Below are positions 8,018 to 17,000 of a DNA stretch of 20,103 nt, piece after piece. This stretch comes from a virus, in IMG/VR virus record IMGVR_UViG_3300045417_000040, positions 1-20,103 of that record; one strand, given 5' to 3'. The position numbers and the translations under genes were made by a program. Each line of letters starts with the position of its first letter. The first letter of the stretch is position 1. The notes beneath the pieces are model-generated. The model was not told the DNA's origin, searched no databases, and worked only from the letters and a program-made list of their open reading frames with translations.

Positions 8018-9116
8018 AATTAAGTCCAGCGAGGCGACGGATATCATAGATGTTACTATCAAGTTCGCTGCTGTTTGTCTTTTGTGTGGTAACCTTGTTA
8101 CCCGTAATTTCTTTTGCCTCTACAAGTGCCTGTCTTTTTTTAGTTGTACCTGTACTACCTTCAATAATTGTTGGTAGATACTTGTTAAAACTTTCGTTTA
8201 GTCGTTTAGTTTGTACGCTTTCTAAAAGTTCACTCATAATTCCCTTTTGTTCTGCGCTTAGTGGAGCTAACAACTCGCCCATAAGTTCCTTACGGTGTGC
8301 TGCTTCTTTCATACGACGAATTTGCATGTCTTTGCCTTCTATAACTCTCTGAGCTTTAACTGCTACTGTATTAGCTAGGTTAATAGCGGAGTCCTTCTTG
8401 TTTATGACCTTAAGCAACTTACTTGTTTCTGATTTCTCATTTAAATAACTGTTCTGGTATTCGTTGCTAAATGCTTCAAATATTTTACGACCAAAATCTG
8501 CTCTGCGGGCTGCTTCAATGTCCTCTTTAAGTTGTATAAGTTCTGTATTCAAACTATTTGTAACAACCTGTTCTACCATTACTGCGGCACGCTTAACAAA
8601 TTCTTTCTTCATCTTACCTAGCTGTTGACGACCTTCTTTAATTAACTTAACCTTAATCTTAGCTAGATCCTTCTTATCTGTATAAAATTCTGCAATTTCA
8701 TTAGCGAGTGCTTCTACCACAAATTCTTCAAGTTTAAAAAATTTGTTTGCCATTAACTTTTGATCTTCATGCAATTCTTTGACTTCTTTAGCAAGACTAC
8801 GTGTAATAAATTCCTTTAATACAGCACTATCCTGCTTCATCTTAATTGCATATTTGGCTTTGGCTTCAGCTAATTGTTTACGATCTTCCGCAAACTCAGC
8901 AATTTCAGGTGACAATTGATCTGTTACCATTCTATCAATGGCTTCAATCATCACACTACGATCATGCTCATATCGTTGAGCAAATTCTTCTCTTAATTGC
9001 TGACTGAGTTGTTCGCGATTTTCGGCTACACGGGCTTCCCATGCTTCCTCAATTTGAGCTCGAATGTTTTCGCTAATCACATTGTTTTCAAATAAGCCTT
9101 TTAATACATCCAACAT
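8016..9116 (-). CDS. 22: Prohead scaffold/core protein (T4 gp22-like), 366 aa
   Basis: It forms the internal core on which the capsid shell assembles; the gp21-type protease then degrades it. The sequence is almost entirely charged alpha-helix or coiled coil (long runs of Lys/Glu/Ala/Leu from about residue 15 to 330), without cysteine or membrane segments. It occupies the expected gp21-gp22-gp23 position. The start has an AGAGGAGAA site upstream. The C-terminus ends DIRRLAGLN, a short conserved-looking tail that may contact the shell. Candidate L-x-E cleavage points include LLES around residue 293. At 366 aa it is longer than T4 gp22 (269 aa). Confidence 0.85.
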   Translation of the reverse strand: MLDVLKGLFENNVISENIRAQIEEAWEARVAENREQLSQQLREEFAQRYEHDRSVMIEAIDRMVTDQLSPEIAEFAEDRKQLAEAKAKYAIKMKQDSAVLKEFITRSLAKEVKELHEDQKLMANKFFKLEEFVVEALANEIAEFYTDKKDLAKIKVKLIKEGRQQLGKMKKEFVKRAAVMVEQVVTNSLNTELIQLKEDIEAARRADFGRKIFEAFSNEYQNSYLNEKSETSKLLKVINKKDSAINLANTVAVKAQRVIEGKDMQIRRMKEAAHRKELMGELLAPLSAEQKGIMSELLESVQTKRLNESFNKYLPTIIEGSTGTTKKRQALVEAKEITGNKVTTQKTNSSELDSNIYDIRRLAGLN

Positions 9117-9132
9117 TGTGATTCTCCTCTTG

Positions 9133-9759
9133 TTATCGGAGCTTGCCTATTACTGATAATAGGCTCTCTTTAATGTACTTCTGCGCCTTAGGATCTTTCT
9201 TCACTTCCTCCGCTATGCGTAAGGCTCTATAACCACCACGATTATTCATCAAGTGTTCATAGATTGGTGTTGGATAAGCTCCTGGGGCACTGGGTTGAGC
9301 TACCACATCTACTGTGATAATCTCAAAATCACTGACTTTGCCAGTACCATTTCCACTGACATTGCCTGACCCTCTACTACTTACTCCCAACTTAACTCCA
9401 CTTTCTAACATAGTTCTTACTAATTGTCCCATGGGTGTTGGCAGTATTTTAAACTTTCCATAACCATTTGGACCGTCCATCCACATTTCTGTAATCATGT
9501 GACTAACTCTGTCCAAATTAATCTTTAGGTCATCAGGATGATCCACTTCACCTAGAACGCTGTATCCTCCTGAGATTTGATCGTTCAAAGTTTTGACAGC
9601 TCTTTCTATTTCGTCTACAGGATATATTCTTTGGTTGGCATTTTTTATACCTCCCTGAATACAAATACCTTTCATATAAAGGTCTTTGCCGTTCTCTCCT
9701 TGACTTTCGACCACTATACGTGCCTGATCAAAACTCAAGTTTTCTCGTAAGTAGTTCAT
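9133..9759 (-). CDS. 21: Prohead maturation protease (T4 gp21-like), 208 aa
   Basis: A serine protease of the T4 prohead type that cleaves core and capsid proteins at L/I-x-E sites before packaging. Visible motifs are GGIKNANQRIYP (36-47), GEVDHPDD with candidate catalytic His74, and LGVSSRGSG with candidate nucleophile Ser127/128. An Asp151 lies in TVDVVAQPSAPGA. Length is close to T4 gp21 (212 aa). It sits between the acidic core gene and the scaffold gene, as in T4. The upstream ribosome site is weak (the 10-bp gap from the core gene stop lacks a clear AGGAG), so translation may be coupled. Confidence 0.93.
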   Translation of the reverse strand: MNYLRENLSFDQARIVVESQGENGKDLYMKGICIQGGIKNANQRIYPVDEIERAVKTLNDQISGGYSVLGEVDHPDDLKINLDRVSHMITEMWMDGPNGYGKFKILPTPMGQLVRTMLESGVKLGVSSRGSGNVSGNGTGKVSDFEIITVDVVAQPSAPGAYPTPIYEHLMNNRGGYRALRIAEEVKKDPKAQKYIKESLLSVIGKLR

Positions 9760-9769
9760 CTATATGTGG

Positions 9770-10771
9770 TTACTTAGCTCTTTTTGGTGCGCCGCTAATT
9801 GGACTCTTAGTGTTAATACTACCTACTTGACCCTGTGGACCACCTGATCCTGAACCCAATCCTTGACCTTCTGCTGGGCCTTTCTTCTCTGGACCATGAC
9901 CAGGCTCTCTCTTCTTAAATGCTGTTTTACCAGCCTTTCCGCCTGGAACATTGATATTACCACCATCTTGTAGTTGTGGTTTGGTTTGTTTAAAAACACC
10001 ATTGCCTTCAATTGTACTTCCAGCTCCTACTTCTTTACCTTTATATTCGCCACCATTTAGAATATTGGCTGTTGTTCCGCCCATATCATTTTTCATGTTG
10101 TCTATAATACTTTTTGTATTAGCACCATCATCACCCATCTTACCCCAAGTGTTATAATTACCGCCACCTACTTTTTCTACATATTCACGAATAAAGTCTT
10201 CATCTGTTTGTTCTTCATCATCGTCATCATCGTCGCCACGCTTTTCGAAAGCCATGGCATCCTTCATTTCATCATCATCTTCTTCGTCACTAATATCATC
10301 CTCGCCGTCCATGGAGTCCATGTCATCATCTTCTTCGCCGCCTTCATCACCCATTAGGCTTTCAAATTCGTCTCTTAATGCTTCTAGCTCTGACTCTAGA
10401 TCGTCCAAACGGTCACCTATTTCTTCTTCACTATCATTACCCATATCCATGTCGTCCATATCGCCGTCCATGTCGGCCATATCATCATCACTGGCTTCTA
10501 CGTCATTCATCATATCATCGGTTGCATCTTGCACACCCATCATGCCTTCCTCTTCAGGAGGTGGCATCATGCCCATATTCTCTTCTACATCCTCATCATC
10601 CTCATCACGACCTTCATCGGTCTCTTCTTCTTCAAAATCTTCTGCTAATAGATTCTCGTAGATTTCGCGGCTCTTAGCCACAACTATATCATGAAATAAA
10701 TCTCGTGCTTTATTTTCCTCATCATTAATAAGGTATTCAAGCATCTGTTCGAATTTTGAACGATCTCCCAT
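9770..10771 (-). CDS. 67: Acidic prohead core protein (T4 gp67/gp68-like), 333 aa
   Basis: The N-terminus (FEQMLEYLINDEENKARDLFHDIVVAKSREIYENLLAED) matches the helical start of T4 gp67, including the ARxLF...A.R/KSRE layout, and is followed as in gp67 by a very acidic tract (about 45-205, Asp/Glu with many Met). Unlike T4 gp67 (80 aa) it continues with a linker (FIREYVEKVGGGNYNTWGKMGDDG) and a basic Gly/Lys/Pro-rich tail ending SGAPKRAK, giving a strongly bipolar charge. LLAE-D at 41-45 fits an L-x-E protease site, so internal peptides may be released into the head. It precedes gp21 as in T4. Whether it replaces both gp67 and gp68 is uncertain. Confidence 0.8.
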   Translation of the reverse strand: MGDRSKFEQMLEYLINDEENKARDLFHDIVVAKSREIYENLLAEDFEEEETDEGRDEDDEDVEENMGMMPPPEEEGMMGVQDATDDMMNDVEASDDDMADMDGDMDDMDMGNDSEEEIGDRLDDLESELEALRDEFESLMGDEGGEEDDDMDSMDGEDDISDEEDDDEMKDAMAFEKRGDDDDDDEEQTDEDFIREYVEKVGGGNYNTWGKMGDDGANTKSIIDNMKNDMGGTTANILNGGEYKGKEVGAGSTIEGNGVFKQTKPQLQDGGNINVPGGKAGKTAFKKREPGHGPEKKGPAEGQGLGSGSGGPQGQVGSINTKSPISGAPKRAK

Positions 10772-10805
10772 TTTGGTCTCCTATAGGTAATGAGCTGTAC
10801 TATTA

Positions 10806-10813
10806 TATTTACA
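10806..10813 (-). promoter_or_regulatory. Possible weak late promoter (TGTAAATA)
   Basis: Seven of eight bases match TATAAATA, in the 77-bp gap before the acidic core gene and 34 bases from its ATG. The position is right for a promoter of the 67-21-22-23 cluster. However, the same octamer also occurs inside the capsid gene (7084-7091), so chance is a real alternative. Confidence 0.35.
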
Positions 10814-10848
10814 AATATTCGTAAAAAAAGGTGAATAATGGTAGAAAA

Positions 10849-11436
10849 TTAGCGTATTTTTCTCCATCCTGATAATAACTTTTTAAAGTTTTCATAAGTT
10901 ATTTCAGAATAGTTATCATAACTCCATTTTGGTGAGAAAAAATTTGGAATAGTTACTCTTATATACCTTATTTTTGTATTTTCTTTTATAATAGTTTCTG
11001 TTTGTTTATACCAATTACCGTAATAAGTTGCTGAGTCAAAACTGCGCTTATAATTGTCTGTATCAGCAAATACATTATTCAATTTGCCTTCTAGACCTTC
11101 AAAATCAAATCCAAAAATATAAATCTCATTAGGTTCATGTTTAGTACAGAGATAAAGAGCAGTAGGTCCACTACTCCAACCCATATTAGGATCTATAAAA
11201 TTAAAATTTTTATAATTCGAATTATTAAAAAAAGGATATGTCCATACTTCATGTCTAAGTTGATAATTACTTTTAGCTATTTCATCTATCATCTTACGAT
11301 CAACTGCCACTAAAAAATCTGGTGCATATACTCTATAAACGGCATTACATGCATAGATTAAACCATATGGTTCAACTTCATGAAAATCTATATTTAATCG
11401 TGTTCTACCATTACCAAACACGAAATTTCTTCTCAT
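10849..11436 (-). CDS. Sialyltransferase-fold protein (GT42 / MptE-DUF115-like), 195 aa
   Basis: Ordered motifs resemble GT42 sialyltransferases (CstII type) and the related DUF115/MptE fold: FGNGRTRLN (7-15), ACNAVYR (29-35), VAVDRKM (43-49), SSGPTALYLC (88-97) and EIYIFGFDFEG (104-114). In CstII the matching blocks are GNGPS, RCNQFY, TSGxYMCA and EIYLSGIDF, where the GNG and SG segments bind the nucleotide sugar. It is shorter than CstII and I do not see a clear equivalent of its C-terminal lid. The start overlaps the methyltransferase stop by 4 bases (ATGA), so they are translationally coupled. It probably transfers a sugar or handles a nucleotide-linked substrate. No signal or membrane segment is present. 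Confidence 0.5.
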   Translation of the reverse strand: MRRNFVFGNGRTRLNIDFHEVEPYGLIYACNAVYRVYAPDFLVAVDRKMIDEIAKSNYQLRHEVWTYPFFNNSNYKNFNFIDPNMGWSSGPTALYLCTKHEPNEIYIFGFDFEGLEGKLNNVFADTDNYKRSFDSATYYGNWYKQTETIIKENTKIRYIRVTIPNFFSPKWSYDNYSEITYENFKKLLSGWRKIR

Positions 11437-12038
11437 AAAAGTTTACGACGACACATCCAAGCTACACTTTGAAATTCATCACGCATAAAATCTTCTAATT
11501 TATTTCTATCTATAGTTTCTTGTATGTCAGCATCAGTAATTTCGCACCAATTCCATATACGATGATTAATAGCTTGCTCAAAGTATTCAACATTTCTCAC
11601 ATAATCATGTGCCATTACAAAATCACCTTGCTTTAAGTAATCAGTAAGTAAATTAACTTCCATTTTCTTTAAACCGCCATCACAAAGCAATACTGTAATA
11701 CCTTCACGCTGAAGATTCCCTACAATTTCTTGCTTGTTACTTTCTCGAATATTTTGATAATCATCTGTGAAAAGGTTACAAATTCTTACAAGAATGCCCT
11801 CATTGCTCAACATTGAATACCATCCCTGTGGATACAGTTCATAACTAATCATTTGATATTGGTGACCAACTTCTTTCAAAATTCTGTTCAACGCTATACT
11901 TGTAGCACCTTGTCCTATACCAATTTCTATTACTGTTGTAGGTTTTACTTCATTAAAAAATTTACGAAAAGGATGTTGAAAATCCTTGTGTTGCTGACAG
12001 ATTAAGCCCTCAATTGGACCGTGTTCGAATGGTTGCAT
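11433..12038 (-). CDS. Class I SAM-dependent methyltransferase-like protein, 201 aa
   Basis: Residues 35-50 carry TVIEIGIGQGATSIAL, a good motif I for S-adenosylmethionine binding (E-x-G-x-G-x-G). Downstream are ISYELYP (acidic residue after beta 2), LLCDGG (118-122) and FVMAHDYVRN (140-149). This order resembles the cephalosporin-hydroxylase/CmcI-type and related sugar- or small-molecule methyltransferases. It lacks the catalytic NPPY/DPPY of DNA adenine methylases and the PC motif of cytosine-5 methylases. The start is supported by AAAGGA. It overlaps the next gene (GT42-like) by 4 bases, suggesting that the two products act together on one glycan or sugar precursor. The substrate is inferred, not seen. 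Confidence 0.6.
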   Translation of the reverse strand: MQPFEHGPIEGLICQQHKDFQHPFRKFFNEVKPTTVIEIGIGQGATSIALNRILKEVGHQYQMISYELYPQGWYSMLSNEGILVRICNLFTDDYQNIRESNKQEIVGNLQREGITVLLCDGGLKKMEVNLLTDYLKQGDFVMAHDYVRNVEYFEQAINHRIWNWCEITDADIQETIDRNKLEDFMRDEFQSVAWMCRRKLL

Positions 12039-12056
12039 AGTTATCCTTTAAAAAAT

Positions 12057-12302
12057 TTAACCAGCGGGTTGAGCTGGATCAGTGCCATACATTTTTTGAA
12101 CAAATTGCATTTCTTCTTCTGTTTCTAAAATGTGTGCTTCAGATGCCTTACGTAAATCATTTATCTGTTTTAAGGTTAATCTTGTTTTTCTTGTGTCACT
12201 ACGCATAAGTTCTTCAATATTTCGTGCTGAATTAACCCTAAAGTCATTGCTAACCCTATTTGTCTCAGGATTTAAGTAAAATAGTTCTCGAAGAATCATC
12301 AT
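12057..12302 (-). CDS. Small conserved-looking protein next to the portal gene, 81 aa
   Basis: Charged, mostly helical protein without membrane segments or cysteines. The middle (RNIEELMRSDTRKTRLTLKQINDLRKASEAH) is strongly basic-acidic alternating. Small proteins of this style beside the portal gene occur in aquatic T4-like phages as I recall, without assigned function. It starts 7 bp after the portal stop, with two successive ATGs and no clear ribosome site, so coupled translation is likely. Its position suggests a role in prohead or portal assembly; this is not proven by sequence. Confidence 0.6.
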   Translation of the reverse strand: MMILRELFYLNPETNRVSNDFRVNSARNIEELMRSDTRKTRLTLKQINDLRKASEAHILETEEEMQFVQKMYGTDPAQPAG

Positions 12303-12309
12303 GTATTTA

Positions 12310-14049
12310 TTACATTGGCACTGGGCTAGCTGCTGCTGGTGGTGTCATTCCCATACCTGTGTCAGTTCCTGGAGGCATACTTCCAGGCATACCTGCTGTC
12401 ATATCCTCTGGTGCGGTAGTATCACTTGCCATTTCAAGATCACTATCAATACCTGCTGCACTAAGTCCTGCACTACGTAATTCACCGCTGGCATCAGTAC
12501 CAGTAATAGGTGCCATACCCTTTTCTTGGCGCCAAAGATTTTCGTTTTCTGCCATCTCTTCTTCACTCAAACCTAGGAATCTCTTAAGAGCAAAACGCTT
12601 ACTAATATATGGAATCTGTTGTATTGTGTTGTAAGTATTAATACGTTGCCCATCCATCTCACTTTGACGATAAGCAGCAAAGTTTAGAGGAGATTGAAAT
12701 TTTAGTTCAAACAAACCTGTATCAATGTTTACACCACGATGATATAAAAATCTCTTAAATTCTTCATCGAATACACTAGTCAAGAGGCTTTGTAATCTAA
12801 TACAATAATTATTAAAACGCAGTTCTTGAATATAGGCAGTACCTACACGACCATCATTATATTGTTGCTGTCCATCATCTGGACCACTAGGTAAATAACT
12901 GCTAGGTATACGTAATGCTCTAAATAATTTATTTGTAAAATATTTTAAATCATCAATTTCACCTAAATTTGATCCACCTGCTAGTGTTTCTACCTTACTA
13001 CCTCTGCCACCTTCTGTCTGTGGGAAAAAATAGTCCTCACCAATACTTAATGGGTTGTAGGCACTATCAATAATATTGACACCACCACCATTCTGACTTG
13101 GTATGCGACGTTGATGTATCTCATTTTTAACACGCTCAACAAAACTCATAGCCATGTGACTGGGCATATTTCCTACGTCAATATAAAAAATTCTACGTTC
13201 TGGAGCACGTTGTATACGATAGATTAAAATAGCATCTTCAAGTAATTCTTTTTGTTTGTATACCTTAAAAACTTGTTCAAGTAGGCTATTACCAAAAGGA
13301 TAATTATTATCTAATCCTTCACTTAAACTTAAATGTATAATATGAGCAGCATCTATAGCCATCTCATTTTCGTTTAAACTAAAGCGATCGCCATACTGAG
13401 TTGGATAAGCACCTGTAGCACCACGAGCCATACCACCACCAGCTATATAATTACTTCCACGATTATTAGTTTGATGTGGACTTTGTTGTACCTGTGTAGC
13501 AACTAGATTTTTAAAGTTGGGAGCAATATCTCTTATTACATATTGTTCTGGCTTTTTACCATCACTTTCATTGACAATAATCTTAACCATCTTGCTGGGG
13601 TCAACATTAAACCATTTTTGTGTTTCTGGATCACGTATGAACCAAGCATCACCAAATTTAAAAGTATTTCTTACAATACGAAAAAATCTTGTGTCAAATT
13701 GTTGTAATTTAAACCATTGTTGTAAGTATTCACGTAACACACGAATTTCTGTATTTGTGGCACGATCTTTAAAACTTAGACTAAAAGTTGTATTATTTTC
13801 TCTATTTTTTTGTGTACAAAATTCTGCAAGGATATCTAATGCTGCATTAATTTCTGGATCCATATCCATAGTGTCATACTGCATATATCTTTCAATACGA
13901 TTAGGTGTTCCTACATAAATGTCAGGAAGAAAACTACTATAATTTGTACGTGCGGGTCCAGGTCTGTTACCATTTCTATTGGTTAATGGACTTAAATTAC
14001 CACCTTGATCATCCGTATTAACAGGCGTGAAATATCTTCGCCAACTCAT
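12310..14049 (-). CDS. 20: Portal vertex protein (T4 gp20-like), 579 aa
   Basis: Forms the dodecameric ring at the head-tail vertex: initiator of head assembly, DNA entry channel and docking site for terminase and neck. Recognisable blocks are RYMQYDTMDMDPEINAALDILAEFC (about 53-77), FKFGDAWFIRD with NVDPSKMVKI, then IIHLSLSEGLDNNYPFGNSLLE, ILIYRIQRAPERRIFYIDVGNMP and LRIPSSYLPSGPDDGQQQYNDGR, all characteristic of gp20. The length (T4 gp20 is 524 aa) reflects a longer Met/Pro/Ala-rich C-terminal tail (after about 530) that may be flexible. AAGG upstream and a 10-bp gap after the tape-measure stop place it in one operon. Confidence 0.95.
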   Translation of the reverse strand: MSWRRYFTPVNTDDQGGNLSPLTNRNGNRPGPARTNYSSFLPDIYVGTPNRIERYMQYDTMDMDPEINAALDILAEFCTQKNRENNTTFSLSFKDRATNTEIRVLREYLQQWFKLQQFDTRFFRIVRNTFKFGDAWFIRDPETQKWFNVDPSKMVKIIVNESDGKKPEQYVIRDIAPNFKNLVATQVQQSPHQTNNRGSNYIAGGGMARGATGAYPTQYGDRFSLNENEMAIDAAHIIHLSLSEGLDNNYPFGNSLLEQVFKVYKQKELLEDAILIYRIQRAPERRIFYIDVGNMPSHMAMSFVERVKNEIHQRRIPSQNGGGVNIIDSAYNPLSIGEDYFFPQTEGGRGSKVETLAGGSNLGEIDDLKYFTNKLFRALRIPSSYLPSGPDDGQQQYNDGRVGTAYIQELRFNNYCIRLQSLLTSVFDEEFKRFLYHRGVNIDTGLFELKFQSPLNFAAYRQSEMDGQRINTYNTIQQIPYISKRFALKRFLGLSEEEMAENENLWRQEKGMAPITGTDASGELRSAGLSAAGIDSDLEMASDTTAPEDMTAGMPGSMPPGTDTGMGMTPPAAASPVPM

Positions 14050-14059
14050 ATATTATGCC

Positions 14060-17000
14060 TTACACATTATAGAGATTACCATTCAAATTCTTAGTAGCCT
14101 GTACCTGTTGTTTACCAGACTCTTCAACCTTATTAGTTAATCTTCCTATGCTCATATTTAACTGTTCTAAAACCTTGACCACATCATCTAGAGTTTTCTT
14201 AGATTTATCGCCTTCGCTTTGTTTTTTATCAGAATCTTTTGCAGTATTTGTTTTATCTATTTGATTATCAATTTGTCTCACGCTAGCTTGAGTGGCTTTG
14301 TTCTTGTCTGCTTCTTTTTCTTGTTTAACAGCATTAGCTGCTTCTTGTCCTTGTGCTTTGGGTTTAGGGATAGGTAATCCATTTGGTCCTAAAGTGAATC
14401 CTCCCATATCTATTCTGCTAAATTGAGATTCAGATTTAGGGGGTTCTTTATTTAATTCCTGTGCTTGAGGTAAACTCCTACTAAGATTATTCATTGCTGA
14501 TGTTACATCTAATCCTGCAGCACTAGTATCAACTGGACCTGCTGCCATATCTAACTCTTCAGAATCATTTCTTCTACTTCCATCTGAGTCAAAATCCAGT
14601 CCATTAACACCAATATCAACTGGGCCTGCTGCCATATCTAACTCTTTAGAATTCATTCCAGTAATTAACTTAGATATATCTGAGTCAAAATCCAGTCCAT
14701 TAACACCAATATCAACTGGGCCTGCTGCCATATCTAACTCTTTAGAATCATTTCTTCTACTTTCAATTAAATCAAATATATCTGAGTCAAAATCACGTTC
14801 TTTAATACCAGCATCAACTGGATCTTCTACCCTTAACTCTTCAGAATCATTTCCTCTACTTTCAATGAACTCAGATATATCTGAGTCAAAATCACGTCCA
14901 ATAAGGCTAGCATTAACTTCCTGCATTAAAGTTTCTTGTGCTTTAGCTGCTAAATCAGGAGGCATTTCAAATTGATCTTCTGCGGCAGAATCAACAGGCA
15001 TGTCAAATAATGCATTAACTTCCTGCATGAAAACATCTTGAGCAGAAATCACTGCATCTGTCATACCTCCAACACTACCAAGTATGGCATCATTAGCTAA
15101 TAAAAATTGTTCTTGTAGTAAATCGTTAGCATGCTTTGTAGCATCTAATCTAGCATCATCAGTCTTAATCTGTTCCTTAATTATTTCTTGATTAAATTCC
15201 TCTGCTTTACGAGTTTTTTCTGCATCAACTTCTTTCATTAATTCTAATTCTTTACGTGCCTGTTCTTCTAATGTTTCTAGTTCTATTTGTTCGTTATAAC
15301 GTCTCATGTTCCTGATTAGGTGAAGTTGCTCTTGACGCTTCTCCACATCGTCTTGCATATTCTTTGCACTAGCAGTGCTTACAGACAACTGATGCTCTTC
15401 TTCTGCTGTAAGTTCGCGTTCATTCTTTTTCTTTTGTAAATCTTTTATAATATCATTATGTTTTGCTATACTTTCACGATCTAAATTATTAGTTTCCCAT
15501 AAGCTAGTCCTCAATTCCTCTTTATGCTCTTTACTTAGGCTTGTGACCTCTGCTAGAAATTTTTTCTCTTCATCTGTCAATTTACTTTTTAAATGACTTT
15601 GCTGTTGTTGCATTTCTTTTATAGGAATCATGTTCTTAAATACATTTTGTACTGGTTCAGCCTGTTTTTCTAATTCATTTTTTTGATCTTTCATTGTTAA
15701 ATTTGTCAAATTAGACATTTCATTTGTAGTATCATTTTTTACTACTTTAGTTTCTTCAGTTTCCTTTTTATATTTTTCTATATTTGCAGCACGTATAGCG
15801 ATTTCACTGTCAGCTGCTTCTTTCATAAGTTTTTGATTTTCTAATTCATTTTTTTCAAATTTGTCTAGTTTTTGATGAGCAGCTTTTTCTTCTAATGCTA
15901 AAACTTTTTTAGTTGCTTCATCTCTAGTCTTGACCCAATGATCGTTATAGTCTTGTTCAGCTTTTAATTTTAAGTTATCTGATTTTTCTTGTAATCCTTG
16001 AATTGGTAAGTTTTCTTTAACTACTTCATTAGTTAATTTTTCTTGTTCTCTTTCTCTTGGCTCAGTGCGTTTTTCTACTACTCCGCTCATCATACTAGAC
16101 ATCATTTTTTCTAATCTGTTCTTACTTTCCTCCATTTCTTTTACAACAGACTGACCTTCTTTACTATTTGGATCTACATCTTTTCCGTTAATTGTAACTT
16201 TTGTATTTGAAATTTTACTCTGATCATTTTTTAATTCAGCAATATCACCAAAACTATTCTTAGTCAAGTTAAGCATACTGCTCATACTATTTTCTAAGTT
16301 GGCCTTAACTGCGTCCATTTGTTTAATTACTGCTTGACCTTCTGGACTATTTGGATCTACATTCTTTCCATCTACTGTAACTTTGGTTTCACTGGTCTTT
16401 ATGGTTTTGACATCTGCTTGCTTGGCTATTGAGTCACGCATTTTTTGTGCAGCCTCAGCACCTTCACGGATACCTGTAGTTTGTATCTTTAGTTCATCTT
16501 CACGCCATTTAGTAAGTTTTACTTGTTGTTCCTGTTCCCTAGCATAATCCTCACGAGCCTTTTTCTCTGCTGTTTCGCCTTTTTCTATACTGATACGTCT
16601 AAACTTGGCTTCTTGCTCTTGCTGTTTAATCTGAGCCTGTTCTGCTTCTGTACGTGCTTTTTCGTGGTTAGGTAATGTATCTCTAAATTTCTTTTCAGCT
16701 TCAGTGCCTTCTCTAATACCTATAATTCTTGCTTTTAGTTCATCTTCACGCCATTTAGTAAGTTTTACTTGTTGTTCCTGTTCCCTAGCATAATCCTCAC
16801 GAGCCTTTTTCTCTGCTGCTTCGCCTTTTTCTATACCAATTCGTCTAAACTTGGCTTCTTGCTCTTGCTGTTTAATCTGAGCCTGTTCTGCTTCTGTACG
16901 TGCTTTTTCTTGTTTAGGTAATGTATCACCACTTTCTTTTATAGCTTGTTGTGCTTTTTCGGTTTTATTTTGTGCTTCACTTTTTTTAGTATCAGCTGAT

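Noticed and set aside
8005-8062. Longer capsid start at 8062 (19 extra residues)
   Set aside because: The extra stretch overlaps the scaffold gene and has no ribosome site, while ATG 8005 has AAGGAGA at ideal spacing.
10200-10640. CAT/ATC-rich trinucleotide tract considered as a simple repeat or origin
   Set aside because: It is explained by runs of Asp, Glu and Met codons in the acidic core protein.
10254-10677. Plus-strand serine-rich and leucine/proline-rich open frames opposite the acidic core gene
   Set aside because: Low-complexity complements of GAT/GAA-rich codons; no ribosome site, and they lie entirely within a recognised gene.
12304-12311. Minus-strand AATAAATA, similar to a late promoter, at the end of the portal gene
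   Set aside because: It ends one base before the next start codon, so a transcript from it would begin inside or after the ATG of the 81-aa gene. It also overlaps the portal stop and is probably chance in AT-rich DNA.
14520-14910. Repeats considered as a CRISPR-like array
   Set aside because: The units are in-frame coding repeats without unique spacers of constant length, and there are no cas genes.
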